A stretch of 64,000 nucleotides of DNA from Candidatus Solirubrobacter pratensis (GCF_000425945.1 NZ_AUEK01000012.1:124001-188000), one strand, 5' to 3'. Positions 16,749 through 25,445 are shown, counted from the stretch's first letter. The notes: generated by a model from the sequence alone, not told the origin. Numbers and translations are program-made.

Positions 16749-16749
16749 G

Positions 16750-17766
16750 ATGTCCGCCGCCGACGCCACCGACCGCCGCGCCCAGACCCGCCGCCGCCTC
16801 CTGCTCTGGACCACCGCCGCCGCCATCGTGACCGGCCTCGTCTACCTCATGGCCACCGCCAGCACCGGCCCCATCGACCCGACCGAGATCCACCACTCCC
16901 AAAGCCACGCGACGATCGTCTTCAACGCCGGCATGATCGTCTTCCGCGAAGGCCTGGAAGCCGTGCTGATCTTCGCCGCCGTCACCGCCAGCTTCCGCGG
17001 CGCCAACACCGCCCGCCGGCGCCCCGTCACCCTCGGCGCCCTCACCGCCTTCGCCGCCGCCGTCGCGACCTGGTTCATCGCCCAAGCGATCCTCGACGCC
17101 GCCTCCGGCCTCGGCCCGCGCCTTGAGGCGATCACCGGCTTTCTCGCGATCATCGTCCTGCTGGTCGTCCTCAACTGGTTCGTGCACAAGGTCTATTGGT
17201 CGCAGTGGATCGCCCGCCACCACCGCCAGCGCCGCAAACTGCTCACGCGCACCGGCCACACCGCGACCCTCGGCCTGATCGCCCTCGGCTTCACCAGCGT
17301 CTACCGCGAAGGCTTCGAAGTCGTCCTCTTCCTCCAGAACCTCCAACTCCAAGACGGGTCGGGCACCGTCCTCGAAGGCGTCGCCTTCGGCCTCATCGCC
17401 ACCGCCATCGTCGGCGCCCTGACCTTCTGGCTGCACGCCAAGCTGCCCTACCGCCGCATGCTCATCCTCACCGGCGTCCTCGTCGGCGTCGTCCTGGTCG
17501 TCATGACGGGCGGCACCGCCCTGAGCTTCGTCGAGCTCGGCTGGCTCCCCAACGACCCCACCCCCTTCACCCTCCCCACCTGGCTCGGCGCCTGGTTCGA
17601 GATCTACTCCACGTGGGAGACCCTCGCCGCCCAGTTGCTCGCCGCCGCGTTCGTCATCGGCTCCTACTACGCAGCCGAATACCTCAAGGTCACCCGCCCC
17701 CAACGCCGCGGTCAACCCATCACCGCCACCCGCGCCACCGCCGCACCCGCCGAGGTCCCCTTCTAG
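16750..17766 (+). CDS. FTR1-family high-affinity iron permease
   Basis: 338 residues with about seven membrane helices. Both FTR1 iron-binding motifs are present: FREGLEAVLIF (REGLE, about residues 60-70) in an early helix and YREGFEVVLFL (REGFE, about 185-195) in the fourth. These acidic pairs carry Fe3+ through the membrane. The N-terminal helix (LLLWTTAAAIVTGLVYLMA) is followed by a short acidic extracellular loop with HHSQSH. No EfeO, EfeB or multicopper oxidase gene is adjacent, so the oxidising partner must be elsewhere. The iron-box-like palindrome right at the start codon indicates DtxR/IdeR-type repression. Confidence 0.95.
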   Translation: MSAADATDRRAQTRRRLLLWTTAAAIVTGLVYLMATASTGPIDPTEIHHSQSHATIVFNAGMIVFREGLEAVLIFAAVTASFRGANTARRRPVTLGALTAFAAAVATWFIAQAILDAASGLGPRLEAITGFLAIIVLLVVLNWFVHKVYWSQWIARHHRQRRKLLTRTGHTATLGLIALGFTSVYREGFEVVLFLQNLQLQDGSGTVLEGVAFGLIATAIVGALTFWLHAKLPYRRMLILTGVLVGVVLVVMTGGTALSFVELGWLPNDPTPFTLPTWLGAWFEIYSTWETLAAQLLAAAFVIGSYYAAEYLKVTRPQRRGQPITATRATAAPAEVPF

Positions 17767-17942
17767 GCGCGGCGTCGGAGACCCCGTCGCCGGCGTGGGC
17801 GACGAGGTGCTCGCGGTCGATCGGGCTCATGACCGCATCCACGCCTGCGCGTGGGCAACGTCCGGTGCGTGCCGTCGCGCAGGCCCCCGCGACGCGGCGG
17901 CGACTCGGCCGTAAGAGCGGGCTGACCTCGCGCGCCCCGGGC

Positions 17943-17963
17943 GGTCAGGGGGTCACCCTGACC
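17943..17963. promoter_or_regulatory. 21-bp inverted repeat GGTCAGGG-N5-CCCTGACC
   Basis: Perfect 8-bp arms around GGTCA lie 98 bp before the COG4315 start codon, in a 294-bp region otherwise without a gene. The arms themselves contain GGTCA/TGACC. It may be an operator or, less likely, a terminator for FTR1; there is no T tract after it. Confidence 0.45.
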
Positions 17964-18060
17964 TTTGCCCTCCGCTCCCCTCGAACCGGCGGCGCGCTGA
18001 ACCGGGAGCTCGGAGGCCGCGTACCCCGCCGCGACTCCGCTCCACAACGAAGGAAGTCCG

Positions 18061-18498
18061 ATGCGTCGTCTGTTGATCGCGGTCGCGGTCATCGCGGCGG
18101 CCGGTCTCGCCGTCGGCGCGACCGGGCACGCCGCCGGCAGCGCCACCGCGCTGAAGACCCGGCACGGCGAGCTCGGCACGTTCCTCGTGGACGGCCACGG
18201 CCGCACGCTGTACCTGTTCGAGAAGGACAAGACGTCGAAGAGCACGTGCTCCGGCGCGTGCGCGGCGGAGTGGCCGCCGCTGCGCACCAGCGGCAGGCCG
18301 ACGGCGTCCGGGGTCGGCGAGGAAGTCGCTGCTCGGGAAGACCAAGCGCGGCGACGGGACCACGCAGGTGACGTACAAGGGTCATCCGCTCTACGCCTTC
18401 AGCCGGGACCAGAAGCGAAGGGGCAGGGCGTCAAGGCGTTCGGCGCCAAGTGGTACGCGGAGTCGGCCGCGGGCACGAGGATCGGCGGCGGCTACTGA
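18061..18498 (+). pseudogene. COG4315-type secreted lipoprotein-repeat protein with two compensating frameshifts
   Basis: A Sec signal peptide (MRRLLIAVAVIAAAGLAVGA) leads into a COG4315 repeat domain: GELGTFLVDGHGRTLYLFEKD, then SKSTCSGACAAEWPPL. At the GGGG run 18310-18313 the frame slips by +1; the true continuation SLLGKTKRGDGTTQVTYKG, then HPLYAFSRDQK lies in the next frame. Near 18414-18420 it slips back by -1, so the ending GQGVKAFGAKWYAESAAG is again in the first frame. The annotated frame is open throughout but its middle 35 or so residues are nonsense. Either the protein has lost the core of its domain or two indels are sequencing errors. AAGGAAG is a clear ribosome binding site. 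Confidence 0.75.
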
Positions 18499-18544
18499 CG
18501 CCGCGTATACGCGGCCGGGCATGCGTACGTGCCCGGCTCCGGCG

Positions 18545-20170
18545 TCACCGCGGCAAGCGGGGGCTCTCTCCCGCCGGCTCCTCGGCGGCGCCTGCGGGAA
18601 GGGTGACGGCGCCGAGAAGGCGCACGTCCAGGCGCTCGAGCGCGCGGCGCGCCTCGTCCGCCTCCTCGGGCGAGCACTCCTCGGGACAGGCGAGGATCGC
18701 GGCGTCGGCAGCGCGCGCGACCAGGCACCCCTCCGGCGCGACGAGGAGCCCCGGCGCGTCGACGACGATGTAGTCGTAGCCGGCGTCCCTCAGCGCGCCG
18801 AACAGCGCGTCCACCACCCCCGGCCGCACGAGCCCGATGCCGTCGTCAGGGCGGCCGCCGCCCGGGACGACGTGCAGCGAGTCCAGCCCCGGGACGCGCG
18901 TGGCGCGCAGGCGCACCGCGGTGCCGGTGCGGGCCTGCTCGAGCGCCTGTACCAGCCCGGGACCGGCGGGCACGCCGAGGGCGTCGGCGAGCTGCGGCGA
19001 CGCTACATCGCTCGACAGCACGAGCGTCTCCTCGCCCGCCCGGGCCAGCCCCTGCGCGAGGCCGGCGGCAACCTGCGCCGAGTGCCGCCCGCGTCCCGGA
19101 CTGGTGACCAGGATCACGTGGCGAGCTCCTGGCGGCAACGTGAGCAGCGTCGCGGCGAGCAGCGACCGCAGCCCGTCCTCGGCGACCGCCCGCACCTGCT
19201 CGCGGCGGGCGGCCTGCGCACCACGGCGGCGCGCGGCCACGCCGGCCATCAGCTCCCGCAGCCGCGACGGCGCGCGGGCCTCCAGGGCCTCCAGGCCGCG
19301 GTCCCAGGGCGACACCGGCGGGTACGCCGGCAGCGCCGCAAGCAGCGGCACGCCGGCGAGGCGGGCGACCTCGCGCCTGGACGCGGCGAGACGCCGGTAC
19401 TCGCGCAACGCGACGATCAGCACGGCGGCGACGAGGGCGGCGAGGAACGCTCCGGCGGCCGCGCGCAGCGGGCGCGGCGCGTACGGCCGCGCCGGCGCCT
19501 GCGCGGGCTGGACGAGCTGCAGGTCGGTGCCGGCGCCGGCCGCGGCGACCACCAGTTCGTCGACGCGGGCTCGCAGCGCCGCGACCTCGGGGGCGCGGTC
19601 GGGCATCGCGACGAGCGGGGCGATCTGGGCCTCCAGCGCGCCTTGGGACTGCGCGATCGCCGCTCGCCGGTTCTCCGCGCGCCGGCTGAGGAAGGCGGCG
19701 GCGACGGCGTTCGCGATCGCAGCGGCGCCACGGGCGTCGTGGTCGTGAGCCGTGATCTCGATCAGGTCGGCGTCCGGCGCGATCGCCGTCGTCACCTTGC
19801 CGGCCAGCGAGGAGCGGCTCTCACCCGGGAGCTTCGCCGCGGCGGCGGCGAGCACGGGCGCACCCTTCACGAGCGCGACCTGCGTCCGCAACCACCGCAC
19901 CTCGTCCTGCGGGCTCGTATGGGGCGCCGCCGAGGCGGCGATGCGGGCGGTCGCGCGGTAGCGCTTGGCCGCCGACGAGGCGATCGCGTAGGTGCAGAGC
20001 GTCAATCCTGTGACCACCAGCGCGATCGCGAGCGCGTTGTCGCGCAGCGCCTGGGCGAGGCGGCCTGGATCGATCCGGTGCTCCTGCTGGGGCCCTGCTC
20101 CCATCTGCCCGACAGCGCGGTCCAACGCGGCCACCTGGGATTTGTACCGCCTCGGCGCCCGGGCGACCAA
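18545..20170 (-). CDS. Wzz/BY-kinase-like polysaccharide co-polymerase with degenerate P-loop
   Basis: 541 residues. An N-terminal cytoplasmic stub, TM1 (NALAIALVVTGLTLCTYAIA, about 45-65), a Wzz-like extracytoplasmic domain with coiled coil, TM2 (AGAFLAALVAAVLIVALREY) and a MinD/BY-kinase-like domain make this a chain-length regulator of exopolysaccharide. The ATPase is degenerate: where BY-kinases have GEGKST it reads SPGRGRHSAQ, and Walker A' is VLSSDVASP; only the Walker B-like IVVDAPG is typical. No C-terminal tyrosine cluster is seen. A TTG start at 20170 follows the phosphoesterase stop by 4 nt; ATG 20104 is an alternative. Probably a non-catalytic scaffold (inference). Confidence 0.85.
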   Translation of the reverse strand: MVARAPRRYKSQVAALDRAVGQMGAGPQQEHRIDPGRLAQALRDNALAIALVVTGLTLCTYAIASSAAKRYRATARIAASAAPHTSPQDEVRWLRTQVALVKGAPVLAAAAAKLPGESRSSLAGKVTTAIAPDADLIEITAHDHDARGAAAIANAVAAAFLSRRAENRRAAIAQSQGALEAQIAPLVAMPDRAPEVAALRARVDELVVAAAGAGTDLQLVQPAQAPARPYAPRPLRAAAGAFLAALVAAVLIVALREYRRLAASRREVARLAGVPLLAALPAYPPVSPWDRGLEALEARAPSRLRELMAGVAARRRGAQAARREQVRAVAEDGLRSLLAATLLTLPPGARHVILVTSPGRGRHSAQVAAGLAQGLARAGEETLVLSSDVASPQLADALGVPAGPGLVQALEQARTGTAVRLRATRVPGLDSLHVVPGGGRPDDGIGLVRPGVVDALFGALRDAGYDYIVVDAPGLLVAPEGCLVARAADAAILACPEECSPEEADEARRALERLDVRLLGAVTLPAGAAEEPAGESPRLPR

Positions 20171-20174
20171 GCGC

Positions 20175-21113
20175 TCACAGGTGGAACGCTGAGCGTATGC
20201 TCTTTGCTGAGGCGGCGTTGCCCAGCAGCGGCGTGACGCCCAGCATCTCCTCGGTCGTGCGCAGCATGGAGTAGTGGTCGAACCGCACCCCGGACCGTGT
20301 CCCCGCCCTCACCGAGGGCGCGACGACGAGCGTCGGGATGTGGTTGCCGCTGGCGTCGTCGTCCTCGTCCCAGGTCAGGAACATCGCGGTTCTCCCCGCT
20401 CGGTACTGGCGGCTGGCGAGGACCTTCGACACGAAGCGCTCGAGCCACGCATCTCCGGTCGAGACGCTGCAGTCATGCATGTTGTGGCAGTTGTTCGGCG
20501 TGACGAACGTGAACCTCGCGCTGAGATCCGGCCTGGCGCCGAGCGGGACGACGTTGGTCTGACAGGCGCCGCGCAGGTTCGTGTAATACGCCGCGGGGTT
20601 GTGGTGGACCGCATACGCGCCGGCGTCGCTGCGACGACAGGCCGAGGGCATCGACTCCTGCAGCGAGCGCCAACCGCGCGGCCCGAGTTGGGAGAAGATG
20701 CTCGGCGCGGTCAGCTGGTGCGCGTCCGGTCCGTCGTCGTCGGTGACCCCCTGCGTCGAACCGGACGTCATGGCGATGTAGTTCGGCAGGCTCGGATGCC
20801 GCTCCGCGAAGAAGCGCGTGGCCACGCCGCAGCGCGCGGCCAGGCGGTTGATGTACGGCGCCCTCCGCGACCCGATGACCTGCGAGTACGCGTGGTTCTC
20901 CATCACCACCCAGACCACGTGGTCGTAGGTGGCGGGCGGGCGCTTCGCCCGCCCGCAGACCGGCCCGATCGTGGCTGCCGTGTCGCGCGTGCCGGACGTG
21001 CCGGGCACGACCGACAGCAGCGCGGCGACCGCCACTGCGAGCACGGCTGTGCCGGCCATGAACCACATCCTTCCGACGGGGAGTCCGAACATCGAAGGCC
21101 CTCGCTTGCTCAT
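20175..21113 (-). CDS. Secreted phosphoesterase (acid phosphatase/phospholipase C family)
   Basis: 312 residues. An N-terminal membrane anchor or signal (MWFMAGTAVLAVAVAALLSVV) precedes a phosphoesterase (PF04185-like) domain: YDHVVWVVMENHAYSQVIG holds the metal-binding Glu-Asn, PSLPNYIAMTSGSTQG carries the nucleophile region, and FLTWDEDDDASGNHIPTLVVAP is the C-terminal metal motif. It probably hydrolyses phosphate mono- or diesters outside the membrane, possibly during glycan assembly. The ATG overlaps the upstream gene stop by 4 bp (ATGA), so the two are co-translated. Confidence 0.87.
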   Translation of the reverse strand: MSKRGPSMFGLPVGRMWFMAGTAVLAVAVAALLSVVPGTSGTRDTAATIGPVCGRAKRPPATYDHVVWVVMENHAYSQVIGSRRAPYINRLAARCGVATRFFAERHPSLPNYIAMTSGSTQGVTDDDGPDAHQLTAPSIFSQLGPRGWRSLQESMPSACRRSDAGAYAVHHNPAAYYTNLRGACQTNVVPLGARPDLSARFTFVTPNNCHNMHDCSVSTGDAWLERFVSKVLASRQYRAGRTAMFLTWDEDDDASGNHIPTLVVAPSVRAGTRSGVRFDHYSMLRTTEEMLGVTPLLGNAASAKSIRSAFHL

Positions 21114-23002
21114 GCCGCCTCCACGTACTCGAAGACCTGCGCCGCGCCGCGGCGGAATACGAGCCGGAAGTCCGGGGACGCCGCCAGTGCGCGCCCGAGG
21201 CGAGCGAAGGAGTCCCCCGGCGCCAACCCGTAGAAGCGCGCGTAGCGCTCGCCGCTCGGCGTCAGCGCGAGGTAGCGGGCGCGCGTTCCGCCCTTGCGCA
21301 GCAGGCGCTCCAGGACCGGGACGTCCTGCGGCCCGAGGCGGTGCGGCCGGAAGCCGGGCGTCTCGACCAGGCTCAGCGGCGAGTCGAGGCGCTCGGCGTA
21401 GCGCCCGTTCAGCCGGGCCGGCAGGTTCGGGGCCACGAGCATCAGGCTGGCGTCGGGCGGCGTGTGGTCCAGGAACCAGCGGCTCGCCGCCACGTCGTCG
21501 CGCCCGATCCGGTTCACCATCTCCTGGCCGAAGTAGCCGAACAGCGTGCCGATGCCGAGGAGGACCGTCACGCCCACAAGCCGCCAGGACCCGCGCAGGG
21601 ACGTCGCGTCGCACGCCGCGGCGGCGAAGAAGGCGAGCCACGGCAGGGCGAACAGGTAGGCCCGCAGGGGCGCCTCGCCGCCGTAGGCCTGAATGCCCAC
21701 GACCAGCACCGGCGCCGCGGCGAGCGCAAGCGGCGCGACGTCCGTGTGACCGGCGCGCAGCCGGCGTACGACTCCCGCCGCGGCCACCAGCAGCAGCACG
21801 AGCATCGCGGCGCGCGACACGTCGACGCCCAGGTGGGCTCCGGGCAGGCCGGGGCCCGCGGGCCGGGCGCTCGCGGCGACGTCGACGCTGAAGACGGCGA
21901 AGTGCTCCAGCAGGAAGGCGTGGCTGAGGTACAGCCACCAGGCCTCCAGCGCGATCAGCCCGCAGACGATCCAGAGCGGCGGCCGGCCGGTCATGAGGGT
22001 GAGTGCGCCGACGCTCACGATCAGCATGACCGGCGACAGCTGGTGGGCGACGACCACCGCCAGCGAGCACAGCGCCCCGACGACCACGGCCGCGGCGGGA
22101 CTCATGGGCGGCGCCGCCCGTGCGGGCCGGCGGGCCAGGCGCCCGCGCCGCGCCGTGGAGGCGATCCGGTCGACGCGGCGGTCCACCCACCGCCCCAGCG
22201 CCGTCTGTCGCGCGGACGCCGGCGTGCAGCGCAGGATCAGGCCGAGGATGACCTCCACGACCAGGAACCCGAACGCCTGCGGCGCGAGGTAGTCCTGCCC
22301 GATCCAGTTCGCGACCACGAAGATCCACACGGCGGTCCACTGCAGGCGCGGATCGCGCGTGACGCCGCGCAACGCGAACAGGATCGCGGCGACGTTCGCG
22401 AGCTCGAAGGCGGGCTGCGCCCACGCCGCGTAGTCGATCGGCGCGACCCCCGTGGCCCGGCTGAACCAGGCGTTGAGCGCGAAGAACCCAGGCCAGTTCT
22501 GGTAGACGTCGATCCAGCGATCGACCGAGCCGTGCCCGGCGATGTAGTCGATCACGCCGAGGTGCTTGTACGTCCATGCGTACCGCGGCTCGGAGTACAG
22601 CAGCGCGGTCGTCGCGTGCAGCACGACCACGAGCGCGACGACGTACAGGCCGAGGACCGCCGGCTGCACGCGGCGGCGCGTCGCCGCGACCGCGAAGCCG
22701 CCGGCGAGCAGCGCCAGGGCGGCGTAATAGGCGGGCGGCAGCGCCGCGAGCAGCCCGTAGCCCGAGATCCGGCCCAGGTCGGTGCCGGTCAGCGCGACCG
22801 CCCAGCACAAGAGCGCGGCGCCGGCGACGCCCGCGTGGGCGGCGGCCGGCGTCGCGAGCCGCGTCCAGGGCAGCGGCACCGGCGCGGTGGCGATCGCGCC
22901 GTCGGCCGTCCCCGGCCGCAGGCCTTCGGGCAGCACCGGGGGCGAGTCCCAGTGCGCCGCGTTCGGCGCAGCGACGCGCCGCTGATCCTCGTAGGCGGTC
23001 AT
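21110..23002 (-). CDS. Polytopic membrane protein, probable GT-C-like glycosyltransferase or polymerase
   Basis: 630 residues with about 12 hydrophobic helices, for example YYAALALLAGGFAVAA, VLGLYVVALVVVLHATTALL, AAAVVVGALCSLAVVVAH and AAMLVLLLVAAAGVV. After TM3-4 an extracytoplasmic loop contains YKHLGVIDYIAGHGSVDRWIDVYQNWPGFFALNAWFSRATG, resembling catalytic loops of GT-C transferases and EPS polymerases. A soluble tail of about 120 residues follows the last helix. No named family is recognised. The position, upstream of a phosphoesterase and a Wzz-like gene with a 4-bp overlap, supports a role in polymerising or modifying a surface glycan. Confidence 0.72.
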   Translation of the reverse strand: MTAYEDQRRVAAPNAAHWDSPPVLPEGLRPGTADGAIATAPVPLPWTRLATPAAAHAGVAGAALLCWAVALTGTDLGRISGYGLLAALPPAYYAALALLAGGFAVAATRRRVQPAVLGLYVVALVVVLHATTALLYSEPRYAWTYKHLGVIDYIAGHGSVDRWIDVYQNWPGFFALNAWFSRATGVAPIDYAAWAQPAFELANVAAILFALRGVTRDPRLQWTAVWIFVVANWIGQDYLAPQAFGFLVVEVILGLILRCTPASARQTALGRWVDRRVDRIASTARRGRLARRPARAAPPMSPAAAVVVGALCSLAVVVAHQLSPVMLIVSVGALTLMTGRPPLWIVCGLIALEAWWLYLSHAFLLEHFAVFSVDVAASARPAGPGLPGAHLGVDVSRAAMLVLLLVAAAGVVRRLRAGHTDVAPLALAAAPVLVVGIQAYGGEAPLRAYLFALPWLAFFAAAACDATSLRGSWRLVGVTVLLGIGTLFGYFGQEMVNRIGRDDVAASRWFLDHTPPDASLMLVAPNLPARLNGRYAERLDSPLSLVETPGFRPHRLGPQDVPVLERLLRKGGTRARYLALTPSGERYARFYGLAPGDSFARLGRALAASPDFRLVFRRGAAQVFEYVEAA

Positions 23003-23124
23003 CCGGCTCGCGGTGCGGCCTCGCGCAGAACGTCCCCGCCGTACGCCCACCGGCGCGGATGCAACGTCATGCTTCGAACGCTCAACCGCAAACTGTCCGT
23101 CAGTCCTTCTCCTCGCGCCAGGCG

Positions 23125-23130
23125 TAGTGT
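23125..23130 (+). promoter_or_regulatory. Leaderless-type -10 element (TAGTGT) before the GT2 gene
   Basis: TAGTGT fits TANNNT and ends 7 nt before the ATG at 23138; no Shine-Dalgarno is present. It would start the plus-strand EPS block of three genes, divergent from the minus-strand block beginning at 23002. Confidence 0.45.
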
Positions 23131-23137
23131 TGCACGC

Positions 23138-24115
23138 ATGTTCGAGGCCACGGCCGCGGTCGCCGTCTCCGTCGTGATCTGCGCCTATGCCGATCGCCGC
23201 TGGCCGGAGCTCCAGGAGGCCGTCGAGTCCGTGCGCGCCCAGTCCCTGCCGCCGCTCGAGACGATCGTGGTCATCGACCACAACCCCGCCCTGCTCGAGC
23301 TCGCCCGCCGCGGGCTGCCGGGCGCGATCGTGATCGAGAACGAGGAGCCGCGCGGGCTGTCGGGCGCCCGCAACAGCGGCCTGCGCAGAGCGCGCGGCGC
23401 CGTCGTGGCGTTCCTGGACGACGACGCGATCGCCGAGCCGGACTGGCTGCAGTGGCTCGCCGCTCCATACGCCGAGCCGGAGGTGCTCGGGGTGGGCGGA
23501 GCGATCGAGCCGCGCTGGGCCGGCGAGCGTCCGGCCGCGTTCCCGCCGGAGTTCCAGTGGGTCGTCGGCTGCAGCTACGAGGGCCTGCCGACCCGGCGCG
23601 CTCCCGTCCGCAATGTGATCGGCGCGAGCATGTCGATGCGGCGGGACGTGTTCGAGCTCGCCGGCGGTTTCCAGACGGGCATCGGGCGCGTGGGACCGAT
23701 CCCGCTCGGCTGCGAGGAGACCGAGTTGTGCATCCGCGCGCGCCGGCGGCGCGGTGACGGCGTGTTCCTCTACGAGCCGCGCTCCAGGGTCGCCCATCGC
23801 GTCCCGGAGGGCCGCACGACCTGGAGCTACTTCTGCTCGCGCTGCTTCGCCGAGGGCATCTCCAAGGCGCGCGTGTCGTCGGCGGCGGGCCCCGGCGACG
23901 CGCTCGCCTCCGAGCGCGAGTACGTCCGGCGCACCCTCCCGGCCGGCGTGTTGAGGGGCATCGGCGACGCCCGCCGCGGCGATCCGTGGGGGCTCGCCCG
24001 GGCGACCGCGATCGTCATGGGCCTGGCGCTCACCACGCTCGGCTACGTCGCGGGCAGCGTCGCGGAGGTGACCGCGCGAGCGCGGAAACGCGACGAGCGC
24101 CGCAGCCCGCCTTGA
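23138..24115 (+). CDS. Glycosyltransferase family 2 (plus-strand block 23.1-26.2 kb)
   Basis: 325 residues. A GT-A fold begins VAVSVVICAYADRRWPELQEAVES. The metal-binding DXD-like motif is AFLDDDAIAEPDW, preceded by GLSGARNSGLRRARG. Acceptor-side signature: NVIGASMSMRRDVFELAGGF and GCEETELCIRARRRRG (ED-type base region). The C-terminus has one helix (GLARATAIVMGLALTTLGYVAG) that may hold it to the membrane. It adds a sugar from a nucleotide donor to a lipid-linked or glycan acceptor. First gene of a three-gene plus-strand block. Confidence 0.92.
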   Translation: MFEATAAVAVSVVICAYADRRWPELQEAVESVRAQSLPPLETIVVIDHNPALLELARRGLPGAIVIENEEPRGLSGARNSGLRRARGAVVAFLDDDAIAEPDWLQWLAAPYAEPEVLGVGGAIEPRWAGERPAAFPPEFQWVVGCSYEGLPTRRAPVRNVIGASMSMRRDVFELAGGFQTGIGRVGPIPLGCEETELCIRARRRRGDGVFLYEPRSRVAHRVPEGRTTWSYFCSRCFAEGISKARVSSAAGPGDALASEREYVRRTLPAGVLRGIGDARRGDPWGLARATAIVMGLALTTLGYVAGSVAEVTARARKRDERRSPP

Positions 24116-24116
24116 C

Positions 24117-25445
24117 ATGGCGGCGCGTTTCTGGCCCCCTAGCGGGATGGCGTCGCCCGTCACGGCCGGAGCCGCCCGCCGGTTCATCGAGCACGTCCGG
24201 ATACCCCTGCACCGCGATGCGTACGCACTGGCCCTCAGCTCCGGGCTGACCGCGGCGACCGGGCTGGTCTATTGGATCGTCGCGGCGTACGTCTACAGCC
24301 CGCACGCCGTCGGGGTCAATTCGGCCCTGATCGCGAGCATGATGTTCCTCGCCGGCATCTCGAGCCTGAACCTGCCCAACATCATCGTCCGCTTCCTGCC
24401 GGAGGCCGGGAGCCGCACGCTGCGGCTCGTGGCATCGTCGTACGCGGCCGCGGCGCTCCTCGCGGCCGTCGCCGCGACGGTCTTCCTGGTCGGCGTGAGC
24501 GCGTTCGCGCCGAAGCTGGGCTTCCTGCGCGGACACGGGTCGATGCAGCTGTGGTTCGCCGTCTCCTCGCTGGCCTGGTGCATCTTCACGATCCAGGACG
24601 GCGTCCTCACCGCGCTCGGGCGCGCGGTCTGGGTCCCCGTCGAGAACGCGGGCTTCTCGCTGCTCAAGCTCGGGCTGCTCGTGGGCACGGCCGCGCTCGC
24701 GCCGGTCTACGGCATCTTCGTCTCGTGGACGATCGCGACGCTCGTCGCGGTGATCTGCGTGAACCTGCTGATCTTCCAGCGGCTCGCCAAGACGGCGCCG
24801 CGAGCGCGGGCCGGCGGGTTGATCGTGCTCCGCGACCGGGCCTTCGCGCGCTACTTCGCCGCCGACTACGTGTGCTCGGTCGCCTGGGTCTCGGCCTGCA
24901 ACCTGATGCCGGTGGTCGTCACGGCCGTGGCGGGAGCCACGACGAACGCCTACTACGCCCTCGCGTGGGCCGTCTCGCTGCCCGTATACGCGATCGCGGC
25001 GAACATCGGGACGTCGCTGGTGCTGCACGGGACCATGGACCCCCCATCGCTCGGCGTCCTCAGGCGCCAAGCCGCCGTGCAGGGCGCGCGCGTCCTGGTC
25101 CCCATCGTCCTCGTGCTCATCGTGGGCGCGCCCTACATCCTGGCCCTGTTCGGAGGCGACTACGCGGAACGCAGCGCGACGCTGCTCCGGCTGCTCGCGA
25201 TCGGGACGCTGCCCTACCTCGTGCTGGTGCTCGCGGTCAGCGCCGCGCGCGTGCGGCGGCGCCTGCGTACGGCGGTGATCGCGATGAGCTCCCAGGCGGT
25301 GCTGGCCCTCGCCCTCGTGGCCCCGCTGCTGGACCGGTTCGGCGTGACCGGCGCCGGCGTCGCCTGGCTCGCCAGCCAGTGCGTGGTGGCGGCTGGGCTG
25401 CTGCTCGTGGGATCGCGCCGGCGCGAGGGGCGGCGCCGTGCGTAA
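24117..25445 (+). CDS. Wzx-like oligosaccharide flippase
   Basis: 442 residues with about 12 predicted membrane helices of the polysaccharide-export MATE/MVF type. N-terminal DAYALALSSGLTAATGLVYWIVAAYVYSP and VGVNSALIASMMFLAGISSLNLPN match O-antigen/EPS flippases; LNLPNIIVRFLPE is well kept. It should move the lipid-linked repeat unit across the membrane. The start is one base after the previous stop (ATG 24117; ATG 24147 is also possible). The 3' end overlaps the deacetylase gene by 8 bp. Confidence 0.9.
   Translation: MAARFWPPSGMASPVTAGAARRFIEHVRIPLHRDAYALALSSGLTAATGLVYWIVAAYVYSPHAVGVNSALIASMMFLAGISSLNLPNIIVRFLPEAGSRTLRLVASSYAAAALLAAVAATVFLVGVSAFAPKLGFLRGHGSMQLWFAVSSLAWCIFTIQDGVLTALGRAVWVPVENAGFSLLKLGLLVGTAALAPVYGIFVSWTIATLVAVICVNLLIFQRLAKTAPRARAGGLIVLRDRAFARYFAADYVCSVAWVSACNLMPVVVTAVAGATTNAYYALAWAVSLPVYAIAANIGTSLVLHGTMDPPSLGVLRRQAAVQGARVLVPIVLVLIVGAPYILALFGGDYAERSATLLRLLAIGTLPYLVLVLAVSAARVRRRLRTAVIAMSSQAVLALALVAPLLDRFGVTGAGVAWLASQCVVAAGLLLVGSRRREGRRRA

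Larger units (their letters stand above)
16121..16749. other. Repeat-rich intergenic region upstream of the FTR1 gene
   Basis: A 629-bp stretch with no convincing gene; the open frames across it are interrupted and follow the repeats. It holds two tandem copies of a 71/72-bp unit, a 19-bp perfect palindrome, two exact copies of a 49-bp unit, several GATCGCGATCG-like palindromes and, at its right end, an iron-box-like site. It resembles a regulatory or replication-associated region more than decayed coding sequence. Confidence 0.6.
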
